Counted from the first letter of the stretch, positions 44,825 to 54,366 are shown. The stretch is DNA of 64,000 nucleotides from Clostridium minihomine (GCF_900240385.1 NZ_OEQH01000001.1:310001-374000); one strand, 5' to 3'. A program made the numbers and translations. Notes: generated by a model not told the origin, from the letters alone.

Positions 44825-45724
44825 ATGGAATGGATTATTTTTTGGATTCTGGTGGCTGTGATACTGGTTGTTATCATCACCAATATCAAAATTGTGCCGC
44901 AGGCACATGCATATGTCATTGAACGATTGGGAGCTTATCAGTCAACTTGGACAACGGGGCTTCATTTGAAGATCCCTTTTATTGAGCGTATTTCAAAAAA
45001 GGTTTCTTTAAAAGAACAGGTAATTGATTTCCCGCCCCAGCCGGTTATCACCAAAGATAACGTAACCATGCAGATTGATACCGTGGTGTATTTTCAAATT
45101 ACCGATCCCAAACTGTATGCTTACGGCGTGGAGCGCCCGATTTCTGCAATTGAAAATCTGAGTGCCACCACCTTGCGTAATATCATTGGTGAGTTGGAAC
45201 TGGATAACACCCTCACATCCCGTGATGTCATTAATACCAAAATCCGCACCATTTTGGATGAGGCAACTGACGCATGGGGCATTAAAGTGAACCGTGTGGA
45301 GCTGAAGAATATTCTGCCGCCCCCTGCAATTCAGGATTCGATGGAGAAGCAGATGAAAGCAGAGCGTGAGCGCCGTGCGATTATTCTGGATGCCGAGGGC
45401 CAAAAGAGAAGTGCTATTCTGATCGCCGAAGGCCAGAAAGAAGCTGCGGTTTTGGCAGCTGACGGACAGAAGCAGTCTCATATTCTGGAAGCACAAGGTG
45501 AGGCACAGGCAATTTTGTCTGTTCAGCGCGCTTTGGCAGACAGCTTGAAGATGCTCAATGAAGCGGCCCCCAGTGACCGAGTTATCGCCCTGAAAAGTTT
45601 GGAAGCCTTTGAGAAAGCCGCAGACGGCAAGGCAACCAAGATTATTATTCCGTCTGAAATTCAGTCTTTGGCCGGTTTGGCTACCTCTGTCAAAGAGCTG
45701 GTAACAGGCGATTCCAAGAACTAG
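44825..45724 (+). CDS. SPFH/Band 7 (stomatin-like, QmcA-type) protein
   Basis: 299 residues. One N-terminal membrane helix (IIFWILVAVILVVIITNIKIV) is followed by the SPFH domain (AYVIERLGAYQSTWTTGLHLKIPFIERI, VTMQIDTVVYFQITDPKLYAYGV, TTLRNIIGELELD) and a coiled-coil tail rich in Glu-Gly-Gln repeats (LDAEGQKRSAILIAEGQKEAAVLAADGQKQSHILEAQGEAQA). These form ring oligomers at membrane microdomains, with NfeD as partner. AGGAGG is the ribosome site. Confidence 0.94.
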   Translation: MEWIIFWILVAVILVVIITNIKIVPQAHAYVIERLGAYQSTWTTGLHLKIPFIERISKKVSLKEQVIDFPPQPVITKDNVTMQIDTVVYFQITDPKLYAYGVERPISAIENLSATTLRNIIGELELDNTLTSRDVINTKIRTILDEATDAWGIKVNRVELKNILPPPAIQDSMEKQMKAERERRAIILDAEGQKRSAILIAEGQKEAAVLAADGQKQSHILEAQGEAQAILSVQRALADSLKMLNEAAPSDRVIALKSLEAFEKAADGKATKIIIPSEIQSLAGLATSVKELVTGDSKN

Positions 45725-45776
45725 AATTTGGGTAGCGCAAAATAGACAAAATAAGCAGTATTTCCAGAGGAAGGTC

Positions 45777-45848
45777 ATGATAACCCTACGAAAATATGTT
45801 TTTTCGGTCGGCGTCTCTTGCATTTTACTTCTTTTTAACCTAAACTGA
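45777..45848 (+). CDS. Possible 23-codon membrane peptide
   Basis: ATG with GAGGAAGG 2-9 bases upstream, encoding MITLRKYVFSVGVSCILLLF and three more residues, a short basic N-terminus and one hydrophobic helix. It is in the gap between the SPFH gene and purE. The size and RBS are suggestive only. Confidence 0.3.
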   Translation: MITLRKYVFSVGVSCILLLFNLN

Positions 45849-45887
45849 AATAGATGAATTATTCAGGATAGGCCGGAGGTAAAGAGC

Positions 45888-45959
45888 ATGACATCAGTTC
45901 TGTGGACTTTCATCTGTCTGAAAAAAAGACCTGGGTGTATTGCATTTATCGCTGAATAA
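45888..45959 (+). CDS. Possible second 23-codon peptide
   Basis: ATG with CGGAGG 8 bases upstream, encoding MTSVLWTFICLKKRPGCIAF plus IAE, ending directly at a terminator hairpin. Its strong ribosome site and terminator suggest translation, but it may only be a leader or chance ORF. Confidence 0.35.
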   Translation: MTSVLWTFICLKKRPGCIAFIAE

Positions 45960-45998
45960 AAAACAGACTGCACTATTTTACTGTGCGGTCTGTTTTTG
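45958..45998 (+). terminator. Terminator before the purine operon
   Basis: AAACAGACTGCACTAT-type arm and its GTGCGGTCTGTTT complement over a short loop, then TTTTTG. It ends the NfeD/SPFH unit (and the two short ORFs) 60 bases before purE. Confidence 0.85.
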
Positions 45999-46060
45999 TT
46001 TTCTATTTAAAAAACCACATTGATAGGGTTCAGAATGATTTCAAAAAGGAGTGCTGTTAG

Positions 46061-46561
46061 ATGGCGAAAAAAGTAGCGGTTATTATGGGCAGTGACAGTG
46101 ATTTTGCGGTGGTATCTGCGGCGATTAAGCGGTTAAAAACATATGGCGTGGCTGTGGAGGTTCATGTGATGTCGGCTCATCGAACTCCCCATCAGGCGTC
46201 GGAGTTTGCAGAAAATGCTAAAAAAGATGGTTTCGGTGTAATTATCGCGGCGGCAGGCAAGGCCGCGCATTTGGCCGGTGTGCTGGCGGCTCACACCACT
46301 TTGCCTGTTATCGGAATTCCCATCAAGTGTTCTACGCTGTCCGGTTTGGACGCGCTTCTTTCCACAGTGCAGATGCCCAGCGGCATTCCTGTGGCTACGG
46401 TAGCAATTGACGGTGCGGATAACGCTGCGCTTTTGGCGCTTCAAATATTGGCTTTGTCTGACGACGGCCTTGCGGAAAAATTGGAAACAATGAAAAAGAA
46501 TATGGCAGAAGAGGTAATGAAAAAGGACGAAGCAATTCAGGCTGCTATCAGCAGTTTGTAA
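46061..46561 (+). CDS. purE: N5-carboxyaminoimidazole ribonucleotide mutase
   Basis: 166 residues, class I Pur[19 protein letters not shown], the active-site [14 protein letters not shown] (SAHR), and [28 protein letters not shown]. It converts N5-CAIR to CAIR in IMP synthesis, as an octamer. AAAAGGAG precedes the ATG. It is the first gene of the operon here; purC, purF, purL and purB are elsewhere, and purK is not seen either. Confidence 0.96.
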   Translation: MAKKVAVIMGSDSDFAVVSAAIKRLKTYGVAVEVHVMSAHRTPHQASEFAENAKKDGFGVIIAAAGKAAHLAGVLAAHTTLPVIGIPIKCSTLSGLDALLSTVQMPSGIPVATVAIDGADNAALLALQILALSDDGLAEKLETMKKNMAEEVMKKDEAIQAAISSL

Positions 46562-46583
46562 CGAAAAGCAGGAGGGGAATTGT

Positions 46584-47618
46584 ATGAAAAGTTTCAGCGA
46601 GAGTTATAAGGCGGCCGGTGTGGATGTCACTGCCGGTTATCAGGCGGTAGAGCTGATGAAAAGCCATGTGGCGCGAACCACCACCCCGGGGGTTATTTCT
46701 GGGCTGGGCGGCTTTGGCGGAATGTTCCGGCCGGAATTGGCCGGGATGAAAGAGCCTGTTTTGGTTTCTGGTACCGACGGCGTGGGCACCAAACTGCGAT
46801 TGGCTTTTTTGATGGATCAGCACAATACCATCGGTGTGGACTGCGTTGCCATGTGCGTGAACGACGTGATTTGCGGCGGCGCCCAGCCTTTGTTTTTCCT
46901 GGACTATCTGGCGGTGGGCAAAAATCACCCGGAAAAAATTGAGCAGATTGTGGCCGGTGTGGCAGATGGCTGCGTGCAGTCCGGCTGTGCTTTGGTGGGC
47001 GGCGAAACGGCAGAAATGCCCGGCTTTTACCCTGAGGACGAATACGATTTGGCCGGCTTTTGTGTGGGAATGGTAGACCGGGAAAAGATCATCGACGGCT
47101 CCCGGATGCGCGCTGGCGATGTGATTCTTGGTCTTGGTTCGTCCGGTGTTCATTCCAATGGCTTTTCTTTGGTGCGCAAAGTATTTCGGCTGGAAGAGAG
47201 CAATATCGGCCGTTATGTGGAAGAACTGGGGAAAACCTTGGGCGAAGAACTGCTGACCCCCACGAAAATTTATGTAAAATCAATTTTGCAGCTGATCAAA
47301 GAATGTGATGTGAAAGCAGTTTCTCATATTACGGGCGGCGGTTTTTATGAAAATATTCCCCGCATGATGAAGAATGGCCTGACCGCCCGGATTGAAAAAT
47401 CTGCGCTGCCTTCTTTGCCGGTATTCCATTTGCTTCAGTCTGTGGGCAATATTCCCGAGCATGATATGTACAATACCTTTAACATGGGAATCGGCATGTG
47501 TCTGGTGGTGTCCCCCGAAGAAGCGGACAAGGCTAAAACGCTGCTGACCGCCGCGGGAGAAACCGTGTATGTGATGGGCCAGGTGGCAGAGGGCACTGAG
47601 GGCGTTGTTCTATGCTGA
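46584..47618 (+). CDS. purM: Phosphoribosylformylglycinamidine cyclo-ligase (AIR synthetase)
   Basis: 344 residues. Family marks: [61 protein letters not shown], and the nucleotide-binding [16 protein letters not shown] and [15 protein letters not shown]. It uses ATP to close the imidazole ring. GGAGGG precedes the ATG. It lies 22 bases after purE and overlaps purN by 7 bases. Confidence 0.97.
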   Translation: MKSFSESYKAAGVDVTAGYQAVELMKSHVARTTTPGVISGLGGFGGMFRPELAGMKEPVLVSGTDGVGTKLRLAFLMDQHNTIGVDCVAMCVNDVICGGAQPLFFLDYLAVGKNHPEKIEQIVAGVADGCVQSGCALVGGETAEMPGFYPEDEYDLAGFCVGMVDREKIIDGSRMRAGDVILGLGSSGVHSNGFSLVRKVFRLEESNIGRYVEELGKTLGEELLTPTKIYVKSILQLIKECDVKAVSHITGGGFYENIPRMMKNGLTARIEKSALPSLPVFHLLQSVGNIPEHDMYNTFNMGIGMCLVVSPEEADKAKTLLTAAGETVYVMGQVAEGTEGVVLC

Positions 47619-48262
47619 ATGTCGTGGTGCTGGTTTCCGGCGGAGGAACCAACTTGCAGGCACTGATTGATGCCGAGCGCCGGGGGGAATTGCACGGGGG
47701 CAAAATTGCCTGCGTAATTTCCAGCCGGGAGGACGCTTATGCTTTAACCAGAGCCCGTCAGGCGGATATTCCTTGTGAAGTGCTTTTGCGCCGGGAATTT
47801 AAGGATCAAAACGCCTATGACACGGCTTTGCTGGAGCTTTTCAAGCGCCATCAGGCAGATTTGGTAGTGCTGGCCGGCTTTATGACCATCATCGGCGATC
47901 GGGTGATTTGTGAATACCGCAATCGGATGATCAATATTCACCCGTCTTTGCTGCCGTCTTTTTGCGGAGAGGGCTATTATGGCCTGCGGGTGCATAAGGC
48001 GGTGCTGGAACGGGGTGCCCGTATCACCGGCGCCACGGTTCACTTTGTGAACGAGGTATGTGACGGTGGCCCGATTATCCTGCAAAAAACCGTGGAAGTA
48101 TTGGATGATGATACACCAGAAAGCTTACAGACGCGGGTGATGGAAGAAGCGGAATGGCACCTTTTGCCCCAGGCGGTTTCTTTATTCTGCCAGGGACAGA
48201 TTGAAGTTTGCGGAAATCAGGTACGGTGTAAACCAATGGAACAGCAGGAGGACAGCATATGA
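47612..48262 (+). CDS. purN: Phosphoribosylglycinamide formyltransferase
   Basis: 216 residues. [17 protein letters not shown] binds GAR phosphate; [12 protein letters not shown] and the catalytic [20 protein letters not shown] (N, H and loop) and [15 protein letters not shown] complete the formyltransferase. It transfers a formyl group from 10-formyl-THF to GAR. Start and stop overlap both neighbours (ATGCTGA with purM, ATATGA with purO), so it is translationally coupled on both sides. Confidence 0.96.
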   Translation: MLNVVVLVSGGGTNLQALIDAERRGELHGGKIACVISSREDAYALTRARQADIPCEVLLRREFKDQNAYDTALLELFKRHQADLVVLAGFMTIIGDRVICEYRNRMINIHPSLLPSFCGEGYYGLRVHKAVLERGARITGATVHFVNEVCDGGPIILQKTVEVLDDDTPESLQTRVMEEAEWHLLPQAVSLFCQGQIEVCGNQVRCKPMEQQEDSI

Positions 48263-48969
48263 CAATCAAAACGATAGAGCAGGCACTGGCGGGGAATGAA
48301 TACCCCGGCCGGGGTATTCTGTTGGGCAAAACGCCGGACAATCAGTTTGCCATGCTTTCTTATTTTATTATGGGGCGCAGTGAAAACAGCCGAAACCGCG
48401 TTTTTGTGCGGGAAGGGGACGGGCTGCGAACCCAAGCTTTTGATCCGGGCAAGTTGTCCGATCCTTCCCTTATTATCTATTCGCCGGTGCGGGTTCTGGG
48501 CTCAGAGCTTATCGTAACCAATGGGGATCAGACCGACACAATATATGAGTATCTGCGTCGGGGAGAAACCTTTGAGGATGCGCTGAGAAGCCGTACCTTT
48601 GAACCGGATGTTCCCAATTTTACACCTCGGATCTCCGGTTGGATGGATGCCAGTTCTGCCTTTTCGTATCGGCTTTCTATTTTAAAAAGCGCAGGGGGCA
48701 ATTCTTCTTCGGTACATCGGATGTTTTTTGAATATGAAACCCCGATTTCGGGTCAGGGGCACCTGATCCATACTTATCGCGGTGACGGTAACCCCATTCC
48801 GTCCTTTGAAGGGGAGCCGGTCACAGTGGAAATTCCGCAGGATCTGGAGGAAATGACCCAGCGGATTTGGGATTCCCTGAATGAAGAAAACCGGGTGTCG
48901 CTGTTTACCCGCCGCATCTGTTTGGCGGATGGCACGGCTGAAACACGGATTATCAATAAAAATCAATAA
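48259..48969 (+). CDS. purO: IMP cyclohydrolase, PurO-type
   Basis: 236 residues, similar to the archaeal-type IMP cyclohydrolase fold and not to the PurH N-terminal domain: EYPGRGILLGKTPDNQFAMLSYFIMGRSENSRNRVF, then SPVRVLGSELIVTNGDQTDTIY, FTPRISGWMD, and HTYRGDGNPIPSF. It closes FAICAR to IMP, the last step. The ATG overlaps the purN stop. Together with the next gene it replaces bifunctional PurH. Confidence 0.93.
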   Translation: MTIKTIEQALAGNEYPGRGILLGKTPDNQFAMLSYFIMGRSENSRNRVFVREGDGLRTQAFDPGKLSDPSLIIYSPVRVLGSELIVTNGDQTDTIYEYLRRGETFEDALRSRTFEPDVPNFTPRISGWMDASSAFSYRLSILKSAGGNSSSVHRMFFEYETPISGQGHLIHTYRGDGNPIPSFEGEPVTVEIPQDLEEMTQRIWDSLNEENRVSLFTRRICLADGTAETRIINKNQ

Positions 48970-48985
48970 GCGGGAGGAGATTCCA

Positions 48986-50158
48986 ATGGAGCTGATGCTG
49001 AAATACGGCTGCAATCCCAATCAGAAGCCGTCTCGGATTTTTCGCAAGGACGGCGGGGAACTGCCGGTGACTGTTTTAAACGGAACCCCCGGCTATATCA
49101 ATTTTCTGGATGCCCTGAATAGCTGGCAGCTGGTAAAGGAGCTGAAGGCGGCTACAGGTTTGCCGGCGGCTGCATCCTTTAAGCATGTGAGCCCCGCCGG
49201 TGCGGCGGTGGCGGTTCCGCTGTCGGAGGAACTGAAAAAAAGCTGCTTTGTGGATGATTTGGAGCTTTCCCCCTTGGCATCTGCTTATGCCAGAGCCCGG
49301 GGAGCAGACCGGATGTCCTCTTACGGCGACTGGATCGCTTTGTCCGATGAGTGTGACGAGCAGACTGCCCGGCTGATTTTCCGGGAAGTATCCGATGGGA
49401 TTATTGCACCCGGTTATTCTGCCAAAGCATTAGAGATTTTAAAATCCAAGCGCAAGGGGAAATACAGCGTGGTACAGATCGATGCCTCTTATGCTCCCGT
49501 GCCCATTGAGCATAAAGATGTGTTCGGAATTACCTTTGAACAGGGACGAAACGAAGCAGTCATTGACGAGAGCCTTTTGACCCATTTTGTAACTGATATC
49601 AGCAGCTTTTCAGAAGAAGCAAAGCGGGATTTGCTGGTGGCGCTGATTACCCTGAAATACACCCAATCCAATTCCGTGTGTTATGCCAAAGATGGACAGG
49701 CTATCGGCGTGGGGGCCGGACAGCAGTCTCGCATTCACTGCACTCGTCTGGCAGGGAATAAAGCGGATTTATGGCATCTGCGTCAGCATCCCCGCGTGTT
49801 GGAACTGCCCTTTTTGCCGGACATCCGGCGACCGGATCGGGATAACACCATCGACGTATATCTGTCCGACGATGCAGAGGATGTATTGGCAGATGGCATG
49901 TGGCAGCAATTTTTTACCCGGTGCCCCGAGTCTTTAAGCCGGGAAGAAAAGCGCCAGTGGCTTTCGCAGGTAACCGGCGTGTCGCTGGGTTCCGATGCAT
50001 TTTTCCCCTTTGGTGATAATATCGAACGAGCCCATCGCAGCGGTGTGTCTTATATCGCCCAGCCCGGCGGTTCCATTCGAGATGATCATGTAATCCTTAC
50101 CTGCAACAAATACGGAATTTCCATGGCGTTTACAGGTTTGCGCCTGTTCCACCATTAA
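48986..50158 (+). CDS. Stand-alone AICAR formyltransferase (PurH C-terminal type)
   Basis: 390 residues matching only the AICAR transformylase half of PurH. Marks: LKYGCNPNQKPSRIFR, LNGTPGYINFLDALNSWQLV, AASFKHVSPAGAAVA (the catalytic KH), DGIIAPGYSAKALEIL and TLKYTQSNSVCYAKDGQAIGVGAGQQSRIHC. The PurH N-terminal cyclohydrolase domain is missing and supplied by the preceding purO-type gene. GGGAGGAG lies 7 bases before ATG 48986; a longer frame overlaps purO. It acts with 10-formyl-THF on AICAR. Confidence 0.94.
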   Translation: MELMLKYGCNPNQKPSRIFRKDGGELPVTVLNGTPGYINFLDALNSWQLVKELKAATGLPAAASFKHVSPAGAAVAVPLSEELKKSCFVDDLELSPLASAYARARGADRMSSYGDWIALSDECDEQTARLIFREVSDGIIAPGYSAKALEILKSKRKGKYSVVQIDASYAPVPIEHKDVFGITFEQGRNEAVIDESLLTHFVTDISSFSEEAKRDLLVALITLKYTQSNSVCYAKDGQAIGVGAGQQSRIHCTRLAGNKADLWHLRQHPRVLELPFLPDIRRPDRDNTIDVYLSDDAEDVLADGMWQQFFTRCPESLSREEKRQWLSQVTGVSLGSDAFFPFGDNIERAHRSGVSYIAQPGGSIRDDHVILTCNKYGISMAFTGLRLFHH

Positions 50159-50269
50159 ACGGCTCGGGTGTTTTTGAGCTTTCTATTACAGAAAAAACAT
50201 ATGAATGGATTTCTATTTTTCTAACATCCGGCAAAGCGGCAGATTTCGCAATAACAGGAGTGTGTGTGA

Positions 50270-51529
50270 ATGAATGTATTGGTAATTGGCGGCGGCGGAA
50301 GAGAGCATGCCCTTATCCGCAAGATAAAGGAAAGCCCGCGTTTGAATCAATTGTGGTGTGCGCCCGGCAATGGCGGCATTGCCCGGGACGCACAGTGTGT
50401 GGACATTAAGGTTACGGATATTCCCGGTGTGGTGAGTTTTGCAAAGCACAACAAAGTGGACTTGGTCGTGGTCGCACCCGACGATCCGCTGGCAGCCGGC
50501 ATGGTAGATGCGCTGGAGGCAGAGGGGATTCGAGCCTTTGGCCCGAGAAAAGATGCCGCGCAGATTGAAGCCAGCAAGGTGTTTTCGAAGGATCTGATGA
50601 AAAAATACCAGATTCCCACAGCCGGATATGAAGTGTTCACCGACCCGGAACAGGCGCTGACAAAAATCCGGCAGGACAATACTTATCCGGTGGTCATTAA
50701 GGCCGATGGGCTTGCTTTGGGCAAAGGTGTGGTTATCGCTCTGGATTATGAGGAAGCGGAGCAGGCAGTTCGCTCGATGATGGAAGATAAAATTTTCGGG
50801 GAATCTGGCAGCCGGATTGTTCTGGAAGAATTCCTCACCGGGCCGGAAGTGTCTGTACTGGCTTTTACCGACGGGAAATGTGTGCGCCCCATGGTTTCTT
50901 CTAAAGATCACAAGCGGGCGCTGGATGGCGACCAGGGAGCCAATACAGGGGGGATGGGAACCATCAGCCCCAACCCTTACTATGATGAGGAAACGGCCAA
51001 GCTGTGTATGGACACCATCTTTCTTCCCACGATACAGGCCATGAATTCGGAGGGGCGTCCCTTTAAAGGCTGCCTGTATTTTGGCCTGATGCTCACACCG
51101 AAAGGCCCCCGGGTTATTGAGTATAATGCCCGGTTTGGGGATCCGGAAACTCAGGTGGTTTTGCCCCGGCTTCAGAGTGATCTGTTGGATATTATGGATG
51201 CGGTGATTGACGAACGGCTGGAAAAAGCAGAGATTCGCTGGTCTGCCAAATCAGCAGCCTGTGTGGTGATGGCCTCGGGCGGATATCCGGCTCAGTACCG
51301 CAAAGGAATTCCCATTTGCGGTTTGTCAGAAGACGGGCAAGTGGAGGGCGCTGTGGTGTATCATGCAGGAACGGCTCTTTCCGGCGGTGAATTTCTTACC
51401 AACGGCGGGCGTGTTTTGGGAGTGACCGCCTTGGGCGATACTCTTGACGAAGCTTTAGACAAAGCCTATCGGGCTGTTTCTAACATACAGTTTGAGGGCG
51501 CTCATTACCGCAGAGACATTGGAAAATAG
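50270..51529 (+). CDS. purD: Phosphoribosylamine--glycine ligase (GAR synthetase)
   Basis: 419 residues, an ATP-grasp enzyme: NVLVIGGGGREHALIRKIKESP, then VVVAPDDPLAAGMVDALEAEGI, ATP-binding TYPVVIKADGLALGKGVVIA, DHKRALDGDQGANTGGMGTISP, and YNARFGDPETQVVL. It joins phosphoribosylamine to glycine. There is a 111-base gap before it, but no terminator, so it probably belongs to the same operon. AATAACAGGAG precedes the ATG. Confidence 0.97.
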   Translation: MNVLVIGGGGREHALIRKIKESPRLNQLWCAPGNGGIARDAQCVDIKVTDIPGVVSFAKHNKVDLVVVAPDDPLAAGMVDALEAEGIRAFGPRKDAAQIEASKVFSKDLMKKYQIPTAGYEVFTDPEQALTKIRQDNTYPVVIKADGLALGKGVVIALDYEEAEQAVRSMMEDKIFGESGSRIVLEEFLTGPEVSVLAFTDGKCVRPMVSSKDHKRALDGDQGANTGGMGTISPNPYYDEETAKLCMDTIFLPTIQAMNSEGRPFKGCLYFGLMLTPKGPRVIEYNARFGDPETQVVLPRLQSDLLDIMDAVIDERLEKAEIRWSAKSAACVVMASGGYPAQYRKGIPICGLSEDGQVEGAVVYHAGTALSGGEFLTNGGRVLGVTALGDTLDEALDKAYRAVSNIQFEGAHYRRDIGK

Positions 51530-51542
51530 AAGAATCAAAACC

Positions 51543-51573
51543 AAACAGGATGCTGTAACGGCATCCTGTTTCT
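51543..51573 (+). terminator. Terminator of the purine operon
   Basis: AAACAGGATGC and GCATCCTGTTT arms with a TGTAACG loop. Confidence 0.85.
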
Positions 51574-51589
51574 CCCCGGATTTTAGACA

Positions 51590-51622
51590 CAAAAAGCCGC
51601 TGAGTATACTCAGCGGCTTTGA
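51590..51622. terminator. Terminator of the opposing small gene
   Basis: AAAAGCCGCTGAG pairs with CTCAGCGGCTTT across TATA; read on the minus strand it precedes a TTTTTG run. Confidence 0.85.
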
Positions 51623-51651
51623 TTACGGATATTATTTTTTGAGTTTGGGAA

Positions 51652-51951
51652 TTATTCAGCCAATGCCCTCTGCAGCCAGGCATCTGCAATGTCCATGGCC
51701 AGGTACAGACCTTCCTTTTCACTGGACTTTACAATTTGCTTCCGGGAGCGAATGTCGGGGTTGGTATACATCAATTGGATGCTGACCTTATCAGCCACAT
51801 CCATGTCCAGCACGCGTTTTTTGCTCTTGATTTCTAATTTGACCACGTATTTATCCTTCATGCTTCCGTAATAAATCACATCGCCGCAGCGAACCAGAGG
51901 CTTTCCGCGGTATGAGGGGAATTGCGTGGCGGTATCTTTTTCGTTACTCAA
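51652..51951 (-). CDS. Small conserved-looking protein, unrecognised
   Basis: 99 residues, soluble and beta-rich: FPSYRGKPLVRCGDVIYYGSMKDKYVVKLEIKSKKRVLDMDVADKVSIQLMYTN, then a helical end KEGLYLAMDIADAWLQRALAE. No known motif. The start is TTG, with GGGAGG 8 bases upstream; no ATG is near. It has a terminator of its own. I do not recognise the family. Confidence 0.68.
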   Translation of the reverse strand: MSNEKDTATQFPSYRGKPLVRCGDVIYYGSMKDKYVVKLEIKSKKRVLDMDVADKVSIQLMYTNPDIRSRKQIVKSSEKEGLYLAMDIADAWLQRALAE

Positions 51952-52226
51952 TCTGATAACCTCCCATCATTCATGCTTTTGAACTAAAATTATAACATAG
52001 ACAGACATAGAAGTAAAGAAGAATCCGTGTATGGGGGTGCGCTTCAGGCAGGCGCGCTCGTGTATAAAACTTGCTGTTACATTAAAAAGCATCCTGTTTT
52101 TATGCTGATTTGACGTCATTTTTGGGCAATAGGCAGGTTGTCTTTGCTGAGAATTGAAGAAAAGCAAAAATAGGTCTATAATACAAGTTTAGGACAAGAC
52201 ATAGAATTTATTCAGGAAGTGAACAT

Positions 52227-53654
52227 ATGAAAGCAACTATGGCAGATAAAGTGGAAAATAAAATGGGCACCGCCCCTGTGGGCGGACTGATCGCGGGAAT
52301 GGCAGTGCCGGCCATGTTCTCGATGCTTGTGCAGGCACTATATAACATTGTAGACAGCTTTTTTGTGGCAAAAATCAGCGAAGAGGCATTGACGGCAGTT
52401 TCGCTGGCATTTCCCATTCAGTCGTTGCTGATTGCTTTTGCGGTCGGTACAGGTGTGGGAATTAACTCTTTGGTGTCTCGCCGATTGGGGGAGGGCAGAA
52501 AGCAAGAGGCCAACAGTGCCGCAACTCACGGGCTGTTGCTGGGGCTGGTAAACTGGGCTATTTTCGCCCTGTTTGGGCTGTTGTTTTCTCGTCAGTTTAT
52601 ACAGGGGTTTTCAAACGACCCCACGGTAATTGAAGAAGGAGCTCGATTTGTACAGATTGTATGCCTGTTTTCTTTTGGCGTATTTATTGAAATCAATGTG
52701 GAAAGAACACTTCAAGCAACCGGCAGAATGATTTATCCGATGATCTTTCAGTTGATCGGTGCGCTGACCAGCTTGATTTTGGACCCGATTTTCATCTTCG
52801 GTTGGTTCGGCGTTCCGGCTATGGGTGTTCCCGGCGCTGCAATTGCCAATGTGATTGCCCAGTGCATTGCGATGACAGTTTCGTTGGTGGTTCTTTTAAA
52901 GCAAAAACACGAGGTGAAAATTGAATTAAAAGGGTTCCGCCTGGATTTTCACATCATCAAAGATATTTATGCGGTGGGAATCCCCACCATCATTATGCAG
53001 TCTATTGCTTCTGTTATGGTAATGGGAATGAATCTGATTCTGGTGCGCTTTACCGAAACAGCGGTGGCTTTGTTTGGTGTCTATTTCAAATTGCAGTCCT
53101 TTGTCTTTATGCCAGTGTTTGGTTTGATGCAGGGAGTACTGCCGATTTTGGGTTACAATTACGGCGCCCGAAAGCAAGAAAGAATGACCAAAGCGATTCG
53201 AATCGGAATTACGGTCAGTGCGGTTATTATGGCGGTGGGAACGGTTTTGCTTTGGATAATGCCCGGCCGTTTGCTGCTGATTTTTAAAGCGTCTCCCGAA
53301 ATGCTTCACATTGGTATTCCGGCTTTGCGTATTATCAGTCTTTGCTTTATTCCGGCAGCTTTGGATATAATGTTTAGTACCGTGTTCCAGTCTTTGGGAA
53401 AGGGAATTTACAGCTTGGCGCTGTCTTTGCTGCGGCAATTGGTTATTTTGCTGCCGGCGGCGTTCTTGCTTTCTCACCTGAGCCTTACCGCCGTGTGGTA
53501 TTCTTTCCCCATTGCGGAACTGGGTTCTTTGGCGGCCGGTATCCCGCTGTTTATCTATGTGTATCGCAAGATGATTCAGTCGTTGTCAGGGGAAGGGTCG
53601 AAAAGCAGCCCTCTTCCGAAAATGCCGGTGGTAGAAGCTCGCAGTGAGCGGTAA
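52227..53654 (+). CDS. MATE-family multidrug efflux transporter
   Basis: 475 residues with 12 membrane segments. Family marks: GGLIAGMAVPAMFSMLVQALYNIVDSFFVAKISEEALTAVSLAFPIQ, GVGINSLVSRRLGEGRK, the second-half repeat VGIPTIIMQSIASVMVMGMN, and QGVLPILGYNYGARKQERM. It exports cationic drugs or metabolites in exchange for Na+ or H+; the real substrate is not known. It stands alone with GGAAGTG upstream. Confidence 0.93.
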   Translation: MKATMADKVENKMGTAPVGGLIAGMAVPAMFSMLVQALYNIVDSFFVAKISEEALTAVSLAFPIQSLLIAFAVGTGVGINSLVSRRLGEGRKQEANSAATHGLLLGLVNWAIFALFGLLFSRQFIQGFSNDPTVIEEGARFVQIVCLFSFGVFIEINVERTLQATGRMIYPMIFQLIGALTSLILDPIFIFGWFGVPAMGVPGAAIANVIAQCIAMTVSLVVLLKQKHEVKIELKGFRLDFHIIKDIYAVGIPTIIMQSIASVMVMGMNLILVRFTETAVALFGVYFKLQSFVFMPVFGLMQGVLPILGYNYGARKQERMTKAIRIGITVSAVIMAVGTVLLWIMPGRLLLIFKASPEMLHIGIPALRIISLCFIPAALDIMFSTVFQSLGKGIYSLALSLLRQLVILLPAAFLLSHLSLTAVWYSFPIAELGSLAAGIPLFIYVYRKMIQSLSGEGSKSSPLPKMPVVEARSER

Positions 53655-53692
53655 GAGCATATTTTAGCTTTTTTGAGATAAAATGAAATTAA

Positions 53693-53935
53693 AAATGTCA
53701 CAAAGGAATCGTAAAAGTTCGAAACCGTAACTCGGATTATTCCGGCTCCATATCCACTTTTGTTGGGTTCTGTTTGGTACAGCCTGATGTTTTGGGGATG
53801 TACATTGGCGGGTGCAATTTGGTGTCTTACCGGCTCACAAAGGAAACCCGCAATCTTCACGAACAGGCCTTTGGGCAGTATGCCAAAGGGTTTTCCATTC
53901 ATCGATTAAAAAAGCAAAAAAATTTAAAACGATAG
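53693..53935 (+). other. Open stretch resembling the C-terminal end of a lost gene
   Basis: This ~280-base gap holds no complete gene. One frame is open from 53693 to a TAG at 53935 and ends MYIGGCNLVSYRLTKETRNLHEQAF and a basic helical tail ...SIHRLKKQKNLKR, the type of tail seen on membrane transporters. It has no good start or ribosome site (an ATG at 53798 gives only 45 codons). A decayed remnant is possible; chance is also possible. Confidence 0.3.
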
Positions 53936-53959
53936 TATCACAAAAGATAAGAGCAAAAC

Positions 53960-54002
53960 AAAAAACTCGGTGAGCAGCTTTGGTTGCTCACCGAGTTTTT
54001 AT
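53960..54002. terminator. Bidirectional terminator
   Basis: AAAAACTCGGTGAGCA and TGCTCACCGAGTTTTT arms, T runs on both strands. Confidence 0.92.
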
Positions 54003-54013
54003 AATGGATGGGA

Positions 54014-54259
54014 TTATTCTCCCAAATAGGATTTCAACAAAACCTGCATCAGCTCATCCCGATCGATTCTGCGAATCAGGCTTCTGGCGTTATTATGCGC
54101 CGTGATATAAGTAGGATCTTCCGAAAGAATGTATCCTACAATTTGATTGATCGGATTATATCCTTTTTCTTTTAACGCATCATAAACCGTGGTCAGAATC
54201 GTTTTAATATCCTCTTCGCGGTCACTGGGAAAAGAAAAAGTCATTGTTTTATCGAACAT
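54014..54259 (-). CDS. ireB: IreB family regulatory phosphoprotein
   Basis: 81 residues: [79 protein letters not shown]. The small DUF965 protein is a substrate of the serine/threonine kinase PrkC/IreK in enterococci, where its Thr (T5/T7 position) is phosphorylated and affects cephalosporin tolerance. Here the N-terminal Thr residues are present. In many Firmicutes it is followed by ruvX and a DUF1292 gene; both are missing here. AGGAGGTG-like TTGGAGG stands before the ATG. Confidence 0.93.
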   Translation of the reverse strand: MFDKTMTFSFPSDREEDIKTILTTVYDALKEKGYNPINQIVGYILSEDPTYITAHNNARSLIRRIDRDELMQVLLKSYLGE

Positions 54260-54366
54260 GGATACACCTCCAATATGGTCATCATACAATATTTCACGGC
54301 AAAAAACAAGTGGATTTTGTGACAAAAATCGGAATTAATTCTTTCAGTTCTGAAAGGCAAAGTACC

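Noticed and set aside
45725-46060. A purine or other riboswitch before purE
   Set aside because: I compared it by eye with the purine, preQ1, THF and ZTP consensus sequences and found no match; only a terminator and two short ORFs are visible.
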